From NCBI GenBank assembly GCA_002790195.1, contig PFUR01000060.1:1-45801 (forward strand): DNA of 45,801 bases, given 5' to 3'. The position numbers and the translations under genes were made by a program. Below, one piece after another: positions 24,868 to 33,068 of the stretch. The DNA is from Flavobacteriales bacterium CG_4_9_14_3_um_filter_40_17. Lineage in GTDB: Bacteria; Bacteroidota; Bacteroidia; Flavobacteriales; Flavobacteriaceae. The stretch's first letter is position 1; every line of letters begins with the position of its first letter. The notes below the pieces were generated by a model. It was given only the letters and a program-made list of their open reading frames with translations, was not told where the DNA came from and searched no databases.

Positions 24868-25627
24868 CTTTTATTTCTTTTAAATAAACATATCTTTTGT
24901 AAACGTATTTTGCGTTAAGCCAACTCAAAACCAGTCCCGAATGTCCATCCAAAAAACCCAATTTGAGCAAGTAGTGTTGGAAAAACTTAAAGATTGGCTT
25001 AACATAAAAATGAAAAGAGAATGGATTTACTTTTTTATCGAAAAGTTCCTGTGCCTTCAATTTCGCATAGTGTTTTCTTTTACTCTCGTAATGCGCAAAA
25101 TTTTGGTAAGGAAAATGAACTAAAGGATTGTTTAGGACTTTCGTAAGCCCTGTAACTTCGAGCTTTTCATGCACCAGCAAACCCAATCGGTAAAAAGCTT
25201 TATCTTTTTGGAACAAACGATGAATTTTATCCTTTTGGCGACCTCCAAAACGAAGCTGCTTGCCATTAAAAAAAATAATGCGTTTCATAAAATAGGCTGA
25301 TACGGCATTCGGGTCAGAAACAACCTCAAGCACTTCACCTATTAATTTTTGTGACATGCGTTCATCTGCATCGATAAACAATACCCAAGAATATGAAGCT
25401 AAAGTGCAAGCAAAATTTCGTTGATCCGTGAAATTTTTAAATTTTCTTTGCACCAGTTTCACCTCTTTAAATTCCTTGATAACTTCTACTGTCCCATCCG
25501 TACTGAACGAATCTACCACGATGACTTCATCGGCAAAAGACAAGTTTTGAAGCACTTCTCTGATGTGTAAAATCTCATTATAGGTGATAATCAAAGCGCT
25601 TATTTTAGGCCTGTTTTGTGTTTTCAT
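24845..25627 (-). CDS. Glycosyltransferase family 2 (WaaE/KdtX-like)
   Basis: A 260-residue GT-A transferase. The N-terminus ISALIITYNE, then VIVVDSFSTDGT, and the metal-binding FIDADERM form the nucleotide-sugar site; QRNFAC and the HEKLEV block are typical of the WaaE/KdtX group that adds sugars to LPS inner core. The start is ATG 25627; a TTG 24 bases up is in frame but leaves an unusual extension. A TAACTTTG box on the minus strand (25656-25649) may be the promoter. The gene overlaps the Sua5/YrdC gene, an unusual pairing. Confidence 0.9.
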   Translation of the reverse strand: MKTQNRPKISALIITYNEILHIREVLQNLSFADEVIVVDSFSTDGTVEVIKEFKEVKLVQRKFKNFTDQRNFACTLASYSWVLFIDADERMSQKLIGEVLEVVSDPNAVSAYFMKRIIFFNGKQLRFGGRQKDKIHRLFQKDKAFYRLGLLVHEKLEVTGLTKVLNNPLVHFPYQNFAHYESKRKHYAKLKAQELFDKKVNPFSFHFYVKPIFKFFQHYLLKLGFLDGHSGLVLSWLNAKYVYKRYVYLKEIKDGNPPGN

Positions 25628-25687
25628 CAAATTAAGGTTAACTCGGTACAAAGTTAAACATTAAGTAGTAGTTTAGCATTAAACTAA

Positions 25688-26563
25688 ATGAAACTAAACA
25701 TGAAAACATCGGTTATTATCAGCACTTACAACGCTGTCGAATGGCTCGAAAAAGTACTTTGGAGCTATGCCCGGCAAACCGTAGAATCGTTTGAACTCAT
25801 CATTGCCGATGACGGATCGGGAGCCGAAACAGCCAAACTGATTGCCGATTTCAAAGTAAAGGCCACTTTTCCGGTCATTCATGTTTGGCAGGAAGACGCG
25901 GGTTTTCAAAAGACTAAAATATTGAATAAAGCCATCTTGGCGTGCCGCACAGATTACATCATTATGAGCGACGGCGATTGCATCGTGCGGAAGGATTTTG
26001 TGGCCAAACACCTTAAAAAAAGAAAAAAAGGGAGGTTTCTTTCAGGTGGTTATTACAAACTACCGATGTCTATTTCAAAATTGATATCGAAAGAAGATAT
26101 TGATTTGGGACGTTGTTTTGAACTGAAATGGCTGCTCAAAAACGGCTTGAGCAAATCTTTTAAAAATAACAAACTGAACGCTGAAGGTATCAAAGAAGAA
26201 TTTCTGAATAGTTTTACGCCTTCCAAGGCAACTTGGAACGGACACAATGCCTCGGGTTGGCGAGAAGACATCTTGGCGGTGAACGGTTTCGACGAGCGGA
26301 TGCAGTACGGCGGGCAAGACCGCGAAATGGGCGAAAGGCTTAAAAATTTAGGCATCAAAGGCAAGCAAATCCGGTACAGTGCCATCTGCCTGCACCTCGA
26401 CCACGAGCGCAGTTACAAAACCCAAGAATCCATCAAGTTGAACAAAAAAATCCGGAAATATACCCGAACAAAACACATCAAAGTGACCCCTTACGGGATT
26501 CGGAAGTTTGAAGCTTTGGACGCTGTTGTTTGGGAATCGCCGGAGGTTTCAAAAAAGATTTGA
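25688..26563 (+). CDS. Glycosyltransferase family 2 with GT7-like C-terminal domain
   Basis: A 291-residue GT-A enzyme. SVIISTYNAVEWLEKVL and IADDGSGAETAKLI are the donor-binding start, MSDGDCIVRKDFV holds the DxD-like site, and GFDERMQYGGQDREMGERL is the galactosyltransferase-type C-terminal acceptor block. Either ATG 25688 or ATG 25700 could start it. It diverges from the WaaE-like gene with only 60 bases between, suggesting joint control; both probably act on surface lipids or glycans. Confidence 0.9.
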   Translation: MKLNMKTSVIISTYNAVEWLEKVLWSYARQTVESFELIIADDGSGAETAKLIADFKVKATFPVIHVWQEDAGFQKTKILNKAILACRTDYIIMSDGDCIVRKDFVAKHLKKRKKGRFLSGGYYKLPMSISKLISKEDIDLGRCFELKWLLKNGLSKSFKNNKLNAEGIKEEFLNSFTPSKATWNGHNASGWREDILAVNGFDERMQYGGQDREMGERLKNLGIKGKQIRYSAICLHLDHERSYKTQESIKLNKKIRKYTRTKHIKVTPYGIRKFEALDAVVWESPEVSKKI

Positions 26564-26638
26564 ACGTTAAAAAATGAAGCTTTTTGCGAAGTTTTATGCG
26601 TCGCAACAAATTCAAAGGTTTGGGTTTTGAGTGCAACT

Positions 26639-26737
26639 TATCTTTGTGTCAAAAAGTTAATGAAGCAGCTATCACGCGCTGACTCGATTTTTCATCTGAT
26701 TAAGGGTGCATTTCAACTACAAAACCCTTAATTTTTT
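26639..26737 (+). ncRNA. Candidate small RNA between a promoter box and a terminator
   Basis: TATCTTTG at 26639-26646 has a TTG 16 bases upstream, one short of the usual range. A strong terminator ends the stretch: arms TTAAGGGT (26700-26707) and ACCCTTAA (26724-26731), then TTTTTT. The transcript would be about 80-85 bases, starting near 26653. It contains only a 23-codon frame at 26660 that ends inside the terminator stem. It may be an sRNA, a leader for a lost gene, or a relic. Confidence 0.45.
26700..26737 (+). terminator. Rho-independent terminator
   Basis: Perfect 8-bp stem TTAAGGGT/ACCCTTAA with a 16-base loop and six T residues. It lies 137 bases past the glycosyltransferase stop, so it could end that transcript, a small RNA, or both. 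Confidence 0.75.
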
Positions 26738-26768
26738 GAATCAAATCGACCGGATTTAGCAATTCTCT

Positions 26769-26993
26769 TTGGATGGTCATCCCAATTTCATCCGGTTGGG
26801 TGATGTTACAAAGATGCTCAGCCACGCCGTGGTTTTCGCCGAAAAACACCATTGGAAAATACTCGTGCTCTACTTCAATACACGATTAGAAAACGCGATT
26901 TATCTTTACCGAAAATCCGGTTTTATCGAAGTTCCCTTGAAAAATAACTGTATTTACAATCGCGGGAATATCAAGATGGAGTTGGCTCTTTGA
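26769..26993 (+). pseudogene. C-terminal remnant of a GNAT acetyltransferase
   Basis: The frame encodes KMLSHAVVFAEKHHW, then NTRLENAIYLYRKSGF and a final IKMELAL, the second half of a GNAT domain. The N-terminal half and the Q/RxxGxG acetyl-CoA loop are missing, and an in-frame TAG lies at 26757-26759. At about 74 codons it is roughly half the normal length. It begins only with a TTG. A decayed accessory gene is the best reading. Confidence 0.72.
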
Positions 26994-27028
26994 AGGACAA
27001 TTATCTGGGGGATTGATCTCTTTGAAAA

Positions 27029-27523
27029 TTATTTCCAAAGGGAAGCCTCCCTATAACCTTTCTCGAAATTTTTATAAAGAGATACTAACGTCTTTGCATT
27101 AGGTTCGTAGTACTGCGTATGTCCTATGTTCAATTTAGTCATGTATTTAAGTAAGGCTTCTTTGTCCCTTTCCAGAAAAGTAATGGTTCCATAAAAATAC
27201 CACCACCACTGTTCATCATCATTAGGATTTATATTTTCTGTTGATTTGGATAAGTAAAATATAGCTTTTTCATAATCATTTAAATACCCGTACATTCGCC
27301 CAATATGCCAATAATCAGCGTGTTTATTTCTCGTTGAGTCAGATTGGACTTTATAGAGCAGGTAGCTTGCAGCTTCTAAAAATTGGCTGTTTTCCTCCAA
27401 TGACATCCATAATTCCGGATCTTTTTTAGAATTAACGGCCACTCCATTCTCATTGCTTTCCTGTGCCTTTAAATTGGTTTGAAAACATAATAATAAAATC
27501 AAGTAAGTTGATACTGCTTTCAT
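27029..27523 (-). CDS. Small secreted TPR-like protein, function unknown
   Basis: A 164-residue protein with a signal peptide (about 1-18, MKAVSTYLILLLCFQTNLKAQ). The mature part is helical and includes ADYWHIGRMYGYLNDYEKAIFYLSKS, a tetratricopeptide-like unit, followed by a Trp-rich stretch (DEQWWWYFYG). The start is ATG 27523; an upstream TTG start at 27625 would overlap the ndh gene and hide the signal peptide. It lies 34 bases downstream of ndh and may be co-transcribed with it. Confidence 0.75.
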   Translation of the reverse strand: MKAVSTYLILLLCFQTNLKAQESNENGVAVNSKKDPELWMSLEENSQFLEAASYLLYKVQSDSTRNKHADYWHIGRMYGYLNDYEKAIFYLSKSTENINPNDDEQWWWYFYGTITFLERDKEALLKYMTKLNIGHTQYYEPNAKTLVSLYKNFEKGYREASLWK

Positions 27524-27557
27524 ATCCAAGAATTTATGACTTTGTAAATATACAAAA

Positions 27558-28853
27558 TCACTCAACTTCCACCAGAGTCCTGTTTTTCTTAAACGGGCGG
27601 ATGATGAGCCGGGCTTCGCGGTCAAAGCGGATGTAATTATAGACCCAATTGATAAACACTACCATGCGGTTGCGAAAACCAATCAGGTAATACAGGTGGA
27701 TGTACATCCAAACAAACCAAGCAAACACGCCTTGAAACCTGATCTTTGGCAAGTCAACTACCGCTTTGTTGCGCCCAATGGTTGCCATTGAACCTTTGTT
27801 TTTGTAGACAAACGGTTTCATGGGATTGCCTTTGATTTTCCTGACCAAATTGTCTCCAACGGCAAAGCCCTGTTGCATAGCGGCTTGCACCATCATCGGA
27901 TGTCCATTTGGGAATTCTTCCGATTGCATCACTGCCATATCGCCGATGGCAAAAATATTATCATAGCCTATCACTTGGCTAAACTCATTGACTTTGACCC
28001 GGTTGCCTTTGGCAATCAAATCTTTGCCATCCAATCCTTTGGGCACATTGCCCATCACACCGGCAGCCCAGATGAGCGTGGCCGTTTCAAAACAAAGTTC
28101 AGAATTGGTTTTTGCCTCAAATCCATCATAGTCTGTGATGTGGCTGCCCTTCCAAATGTTAACACCTAATTTTTGTAAAAATTCTTCAGCCTTTTTAGAG
28201 GCATTTTCGCTCATGACATCGAGCAAGCGGTTACCGCCTTGCACGAGGTTGATCTGCATCTGCCGGATGTCTAAATCCGGGTAGTCTTTGGGCAAAATCC
28301 CTTTTTTTATTTCTGCCAAAGCGCCCGCCAATTCCACACCTGTAGGACCGCCGCCTACAATGACAAAATTCATCAAGGCATTGCGTTCGTTGATGTCGGA
28401 AGTGAGCAAGGCTTGTTCAAAATTTTCCAAAATCATGCTTCTGAGATTCAGCGATTCGGGTACGGTTTTCATCGGCATGGCATATTTTTCGATTTGTTTG
28501 TTACCGAAAAAATTGGTTTTGGAACCTGTGGCAACAATCAAATAGTCATATTTTAATTTACCGATGTCAGCGTGTACTGTGTTTTTTTCCGGTATAATCT
28601 CGTCCACATGAGCCAATCGGAAGTGAAAATTAGGAAAATCAGTCAGCACTTTACGTATTGGATAAGCAATTGAATCGGGTTCGAGGCCACCCGTCGATAC
28701 TTGGTAAAGAAGTGGCTGAAATGTATGGTAGTTGTGTCTGTCCAAAAGTACTACTTGGAGTTCTTTGTTGGCAAGTTGCCTTGCTAAAGAGATGCCTGCA
28801 AAGCCACCGCCGATAATGACTACGCGGGGCAAACTTGTTTTGGGTATATTCAT
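27558..28853 (-). CDS. ndh: Type II NADH:quinone oxidoreductase (NDH-2)
   Basis: A 431-residue single-subunit flavoprotein that passes electrons from NADH to quinone without pumping protons. FAD-binding GGGFAGISLARQL is at about 14-26, NAD-binding VGGGPTGVELAGALAE at about 165-180, and FAIGDMAVM closes the FAD site. The C-terminal part has the membrane-binding stretch FAWFVWMYIHLYYLIGF and a basic end. Full length. It is transcribed from a 176-base gap shared with the small membrane protein gene. Confidence 0.94.
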   Translation of the reverse strand: MNIPKTSLPRVVIIGGGFAGISLARQLANKELQVVLLDRHNYHTFQPLLYQVSTGGLEPDSIAYPIRKVLTDFPNFHFRLAHVDEIIPEKNTVHADIGKLKYDYLIVATGSKTNFFGNKQIEKYAMPMKTVPESLNLRSMILENFEQALLTSDINERNALMNFVIVGGGPTGVELAGALAEIKKGILPKDYPDLDIRQMQINLVQGGNRLLDVMSENASKKAEEFLQKLGVNIWKGSHITDYDGFEAKTNSELCFETATLIWAAGVMGNVPKGLDGKDLIAKGNRVKVNEFSQVIGYDNIFAIGDMAVMQSEEFPNGHPMMVQAAMQQGFAVGDNLVRKIKGNPMKPFVYKNKGSMATIGRNKAVVDLPKIRFQGVFAWFVWMYIHLYYLIGFRNRMVVFINWVYNYIRFDREARLIIRPFKKNRTLVEVE

Positions 28854-29029
28854 CTATATAAAGATTATTTACAAGATAGTAGTAATTTAGTTGTTTTCCT
28901 TTCTTTTTTATTAAATTTTATGAAAGTGTAACATTTTTAGATCAGTAGATACTTATTCATCAGCTTAAGTAGAGTAATAAAAAGCGAGCTGTATAAGGTA
29001 TTCACGAAAATGTTGAGTAAAAAAATTAA

Positions 29030-29428
29030 ATGGTGATGACAAAATTAACAATGAGTGCAAGCGCGATTGCCTTAGGTACGGCAGGAATTATTATGACTTT
29101 TGTACCGGAAGCAGTCTTAGGCTATTTTAGTTTAGAAATGAGTAGAATGCTCGTCTTGCTCGTACAAATTTTGGGAGCTCTTTATTTTGCCTTCGGAATG
29201 CTAAATTGGATGAGTAAAGCGAGTCTTATAGGCGGGATTTATAACCGTCCGATAGCAGTCGCTAATTTTAGTCATTTTTTTATAGCGGGGCTTGCATTAA
29301 TAAAAAGTATAATTTCCAATTCTGATTTACCGTTAATTTTTTTGGTAATTGGTATTGTATATCTGATTTTTGCCCTATTATTTGGTTTAATCTTGTTTAA
29401 ACATCCGATAGTGGAAAAAAATAATTAG
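29030..29428 (+). CDS. Small four-helix membrane protein, function unknown
   Basis: A 132-residue protein with four predicted membrane helices, at about 8-27, 40-59, 75-92 and 100-122. No catalytic motif is seen. ATG 29030 or ATG 29036 could start it. It resembles the many small uncharacterised integral membrane proteins of flavobacteria. It precedes an ECF sigma gene by 51 bases, so it may belong to the same unit, but this is uncertain. Confidence 0.7.
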   Translation: MVMTKLTMSASAIALGTAGIIMTFVPEAVLGYFSLEMSRMLVLLVQILGALYFAFGMLNWMSKASLIGGIYNRPIAVANFSHFFIAGLALIKSIISNSDLPLIFLVIGIVYLIFALLFGLILFKHPIVEKNN

Positions 29429-29479
29429 ATGTGTTAATGAAAATACTAACATTTTTGAAAAATCTGAATAAAACCTGTT

Positions 29480-29962
29480 TTGGAAAATAACTTTATCGAA
29501 TTATTGGATGCCAACCAAAACCTGATTCACAAGGTTTGCCGGATTTATACGAATGACAAGGACAGTCACAAGGATTTGTTTCAGGAGATTAGTATTCAGT
29601 TATGGAAGTCCTATAAAAATTTTCGTGGTGATGCCAAGTTTACCACATGGATGTATAAAGTTGCCTTGAATACTGCCATCACTTTATACAGGAAAAACAA
29701 AAAACACCATCATACACAAGATGTCGATTTGTATCAAAACAAATTGGAATACAAAGAATATGACGACACAGAAACCCAACAACTAAAACTCATCTATCAA
29801 GCCATCGACCATTTGTCAGACATCGAAAAAGGGTTGGTATTCCTCTATCTGGAAGACAAAGATTATCGGGAAATTGCAGAATTGATAGGTATTTCGGTAG
29901 TAAATGCACGCGTGAAAATGAACAGAATCAAAAACAAACTCAAAGCTATTTTAAATCCTTAA
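29480..29962 (+). CDS. ECF RNA polymerase sigma factor
   Basis: A 160-residue ECF factor. Region 2 is KDLFQEISIQLWKSYKNF and FTTWMYKVALNTA; region 4 is LSDIEKGLVFLYLEDKDYREIAELIGIS followed by VKMNRIKNKLK. The start is TTG 29480, the only suitable start before region 2. Its stop is four bases before the membrane partner gene, the common sigma/anti-sigma layout. The primary structure is clear, the signal unknown. Confidence 0.92.
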   Translation: MENNFIELLDANQNLIHKVCRIYTNDKDSHKDLFQEISIQLWKSYKNFRGDAKFTTWMYKVALNTAITLYRKNKKHHHTQDVDLYQNKLEYKEYDDTETQQLKLIYQAIDHLSDIEKGLVFLYLEDKDYREIAELIGISVVNARVKMNRIKNKLKAILNP

Positions 29963-29966
29963 AACA

Positions 29967-30611
29967 ATGAGTAACCCCTTAGATTTATTAAAAAAGGATT
30001 GGAATAAACCCGAAGCCAACTTCGAGAAATTCGGGCAATATGAATTGCAATCGCTTTTGCACCGCCGCTCGTCAAACATTGTGAAATGGCTCTTCTACAT
30101 CAGTATTGCCGAACTCGTTTTTTGGCCTGTCATCAGCCTGTTTACACCCAAAGAAAATTGGGTTCTATTTAGCCAGCTCAATCTGATATCGGCCATTTGG
30201 GCAATTAATGTTGTTCATTACGCCATCATCCTCTATTTTATTTACCGTTTTTATAAAAATTACCAGTCTATCAAAGCAACCGACAGTGTGTTTGATTTTA
30301 TGAACAATATTGTCCGAACTCGAAAAATCGTCAAATTCTACGTTATTTATAACCTGACGGTGATGGGATTGATTTTTCTGTTTTTCAACATTGAATATTT
30401 TTTCAATCAAGACGTGATTTTGGCTTTTATGGAAAAATCGTATGGAAAGATATCAGATCCGGCCAAGTTTATGAAATATTTCTTTATCGCTCAAATAGTG
30501 ATTGGCGTTGTATTTCTCCTATTGCTGTGGTTGTTCTATAAATTGATTTACGGAATCTTGCTCCGCAGGCTTAACAAAAATTACAAGGAATTGAAAAAGA
30601 TGATGGATTAA
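29967..30611 (+). CDS. Membrane protein, probable partner of the ECF sigma factor
   Basis: A 214-residue protein with a soluble N-terminal segment (about 1-38) and four hydrophobic segments (about 38-58, 68-92, 125-145, 170-195). It starts four bases after the sigma gene, so it is almost certainly co-translated. In flavobacteria such partners are often unrelated to known anti-sigma domains. An anti-sigma role is inferred from context alone. Its stop overlaps the convergent acyltransferase gene by four bases. Confidence 0.75.
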   Translation: MSNPLDLLKKDWNKPEANFEKFGQYELQSLLHRRSSNIVKWLFYISIAELVFWPVISLFTPKENWVLFSQLNLISAIWAINVVHYAIILYFIYRFYKNYQSIKATDSVFDFMNNIVRTRKIVKFYVIYNLTVMGLIFLFFNIEYFFNQDVILAFMEKSYGKISDPAKFMKYFFIAQIVIGVVFLLLLWLFYKLIYGILLRRLNKNYKELKKMMD

Positions 30612-31438
30612 CATTCTTCCTGATCTTTTTCTTCGTCATAGCTCCATCTTCGTTTTTCGTTGAGTCGTTCGAGTTCGGCAATTTCTTCCAGCGAGACAAC
30701 TTTCAGAAAGGAAGGGTGCTGCTCAATCGCGTACTCTATTTTTTCCACAATCTCTTCGATGCTATCATATTCATAATCAATAGTGAGTGGCTCTTTGATG
30801 ACCATCGATTGGAGGATACCTCTTTTTTTCAGCCGGATGCCTTTCTTGTCAAACGACCGTCTGAAACCGTCTATCACGATGGGAATGACAATAGGCCTAA
30901 ACTGTTTGATGATATGTGCCGTCCCTTTTCGGATGGGTTTGAATGGAGTAGTTGTGCCTTGCGGAAAGGTGATGACCCAACCATCTTTCAGGGCAATTCC
31001 GATATTTTTTGCGTCTTCAAGATTGACATCTCGGTGAATTTCCTTTCCGGCTTCTCGCCAAGTCCGATCGACCGGAATCACACCGGCGTAGGCTAAAATG
31101 CGCGGTAAAACACCTTTTTTGATGGTTTCTTTGGCGGCGACTGAATAGATGTTGAGTTTGGGTTGCCAAATATATCCAATGTTTTTAATGGAATCGGTCC
31201 GGCCACTCAAACTCGCGTTAAAAACATGTTGCATCGCCACCACATCTGCAAAATATGTTTGGTGATTGGAAACAAAAAGCACCCCTGTTTCGGGCAATTC
31301 TTTGATGATTTCTGAGCCTTCTATCTGCAATTCATTAAAACCCCGGTAACGGCGATGTGTCAACAATCCGAAAAACCTGATGAGAAATTTTTTGACAAAC
31401 AAATATTGCCCAAAGGGCGATTTTTTAAGTAAAGGCAT
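30608..31438 (-). CDS. PlsC-like 1-acylglycerol-phosphate acyltransferase
   Basis: A 276-residue phospholipid acyltransferase-like protein that would acylate a lysophosphatidate or similar acceptor. The catalytic block reads SNHQTYFADVV, with five residues between His and Asp instead of the usual four. The second block reads FPQGTTTPF in place of the usual FPEGTRS. The remaining domain (GYIWQPKL, GVIPVDR, KGTAHIIKQF) is normal. Motif changes may reflect a flavobacterial subfamily. A TATATTTG box on the minus strand (31462-31455) lies just before the start. Confidence 0.85.
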   Translation of the reverse strand: MPLLKKSPFGQYLFVKKFLIRFFGLLTHRRYRGFNELQIEGSEIIKELPETGVLFVSNHQTYFADVVAMQHVFNASLSGRTDSIKNIGYIWQPKLNIYSVAAKETIKKGVLPRILAYAGVIPVDRTWREAGKEIHRDVNLEDAKNIGIALKDGWVITFPQGTTTPFKPIRKGTAHIIKQFRPIVIPIVIDGFRRSFDKKGIRLKKRGILQSMVIKEPLTIDYEYDSIEEIVEKIEYAIEQHPSFLKVVSLEEIAELERLNEKRRWSYDEEKDQEEC

Positions 31439-31475
31439 GGTTTAGATTGAAATGCAAATATATCAATTCTTAAAA

Positions 31476-32117
31476 TTAAAGCGTATTTTTCAACAAATCT
31501 TTGATTTCGCTGAGCATCATGGCTGTTGCGCCCCACACGATTTGTCCGTCAAAATCAAAAGCTGGGACATCAATTTTTGTGGCGTATGATGTGTCTATCA
31601 ACCTTCGGGTTAAATATTCATCAGACATCAAATCTTTTATTCTGACCGCAATAATGCTTTCGACTTCGGAATCTTGTTTTATAAAATGCGGAATGGAATT
31701 TGTATAACCCAAAAAAGGAGAAACCAAAAAATTACTCGGAGGTATGTAAACATCTGTCAGTTGCCTAATCAATTCTATTTTGTTTTTCTGAATCCCGATT
31801 TCCTCTTCCGTTTCACGAATGGCTGTAGCTTGCAGGCCTGAATCGTGTTTCTCGGCTTTACCGCCCGGAAACGAAATTTGATTGGAATGAATGCCTGTAT
31901 AAGCCCTTCGTTTGGTCAAAACCAGGGAGGCTTCACCGTTTTCATTTTTATAAACCAATGACAACACGGCAGCTGAACGAACTTTTTGTTTGTCTATCGA
32001 CATATTGATTAATGAATTAAAGCGTTCTAAAGGTGCCAATTTCAAGTGAGAAACCACCCCGGTCAATGGGATTTTTTCTAACTTTGGAATTCGTTCTAAA
32101 AATTCATCAAAATACAT
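31476..32117 (-). CDS. Nudix hydrolase, CoA pyrophosphatase-like (NudL)
   Basis: A 213-residue hydrolase that would split CoA into phosphopantetheine and adenosine 3',5'-bisphosphate. The Nudix box is seen as GGKAEKHDSG then ATAIRETEEEIGI (about 92-115), and the preceding ISFPG is the NudL (PROSITE UPF0035) style. The N-terminal extension resembles that of Bacteroidetes CoA pyrophosphatases, which supports ATG 32117. The start codon is four bases from that of the divergent cyclophilin gene. Confidence 0.9.
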   Translation of the reverse strand: MYFDEFLERIPKLEKIPLTGVVSHLKLAPLERFNSLINMSIDKQKVRSAAVLSLVYKNENGEASLVLTKRRAYTGIHSNQISFPGGKAEKHDSGLQATAIRETEEEIGIQKNKIELIRQLTDVYIPPSNFLVSPFLGYTNSIPHFIKQDSEVESIIAVRIKDLMSDEYLTRRLIDTSYATKIDVPAFDFDGQIVWGATAMMLSEIKDLLKNTL

Positions 32118-32121
32118 ACTT

Positions 32122-32835
32122 ATGAGATTTGTTTATCCGATGTTTTTATTTTTAATGCTATTATTGGGTTGTGAAAATAAACATTCTAATCCATCCAAAA
32201 ATAAAGATATTCATAAAAAAGAAATAGACAGTGCACAGCCCAAAAAAGTAATAGAAAAGGAAAAACCGAAAGTCATCGAAGAAAAACCACTGATTTCAAG
32301 GGCGCTCGACAGTGCCAAAACTTTTCTGCTCGATTACGGTAAGGAAAATACTGAAGCCAAAGCCATCATCGAAACTTCTTTCGGGAACATTGAAATTCAA
32401 CTTTTCAAAGATACGCCCCTGCACCGTGCTAATTTTATTTTTTTAGCCAAACAGCACTATTTTGACAACACGCTTTTCTATCGGGTTGCACCGGATTTTG
32501 TGATCCAAGGTGGCAACAACGATGACACCGAAACCTCCATCAAGCGCAGCCGAATCGGAGAATATTTGTTGTATCCCGAGATGAGGCACAACCACAATCG
32601 CGGGGCAGTTTCAATGGCACGTTATTATGAAGACAATCCGCGGAGATTGTCTAAACCCTACGAATTTTTTATAGTGATTGCCCAAAAAGGAGCACATCAT
32701 TTAGATGGCGAACACACTGTTTTTGGCCGTGTCACCAAAGGTTTGAATGTGGCGGACAAGATTTCGATGGTAAAAGCAGACAGCCAAGAGTGGCCGTATG
32801 CTGATGTTCCCATAAAAGTGCGGGTGGTGGAATAA
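32122..32835 (+). CDS. Peptidyl-prolyl cis-trans isomerase lipoprotein (cyclophilin)
   Basis: A 237-residue envelope protein with a lipobox (LLLGC, Cys16 or so), a Lys/Glu-rich linker (about 25-75) and a cyclophilin domain. FYRVAPDFVIQGG carries the catalytic arginine; HNRGAVSMAR and FFIVIAQKGAHHLDGEHTVFGRVTKGL are the other blocks. It catalyses proline isomerisation of exported proteins. Its ATG lies four bases from the divergent Nudix start, so its promoter must lie within that gene. Confidence 0.93.
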   Translation: MRFVYPMFLFLMLLLGCENKHSNPSKNKDIHKKEIDSAQPKKVIEKEKPKVIEEKPLISRALDSAKTFLLDYGKENTEAKAIIETSFGNIEIQLFKDTPLHRANFIFLAKQHYFDNTLFYRVAPDFVIQGGNNDDTETSIKRSRIGEYLLYPEMRHNHNRGAVSMARYYEDNPRRLSKPYEFFIVIAQKGAHHLDGEHTVFGRVTKGLNVADKISMVKADSQEWPYADVPIKVRVVE

Positions 32836-32949
32836 TATATGACGTGCTTTCGAGCTAACTTTTTATTCAAATATTTGTTTGGCTGGAAGTCAGAATTCAG
32901 GAGTCCGCAGTTAATTTTTTTTCCCCGTTTCTCACTCCCGGCTTTATTT

Positions 32950-32973
32950 GTGGCTTCGACTCCGCTCAGCTAC
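32950..32973. repeat. Second copy of the GTGGCTTCGACTC hairpin repeat
   Basis: GTGGCT and AGCTAC (one mismatch) flank a 12-base loop. The first 13 bases equal those at 20497-20509. It sits in the gap between the cyclophilin and ECF sigma genes; the gap holds no gene. Confidence 0.55.
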
Positions 32974-33016
32974 CGACTTTATAATAGTTTCTTTTGGAAT
33001 TTGTAATTGATTAAAG

Positions 33017-33049
33017 TTGCATTAAAAGCTTGTAATTTTACTATATTTG
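33017..33049 (+). promoter_or_regulatory. Promoter of the third ECF sigma gene
   Basis: TTG (33017-33019), a 22-base spacer and TATATTTG (33042-33049) fit the flavobacterial primary-sigma consensus. The -7 box ends 19 bases before the TTG start codon at 33069, leaving a short leader. It suggests constitutive rather than autoregulated expression. Confidence 0.65.
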
Positions 33050-33068
33050 GTAACTTGATACAATCGCT

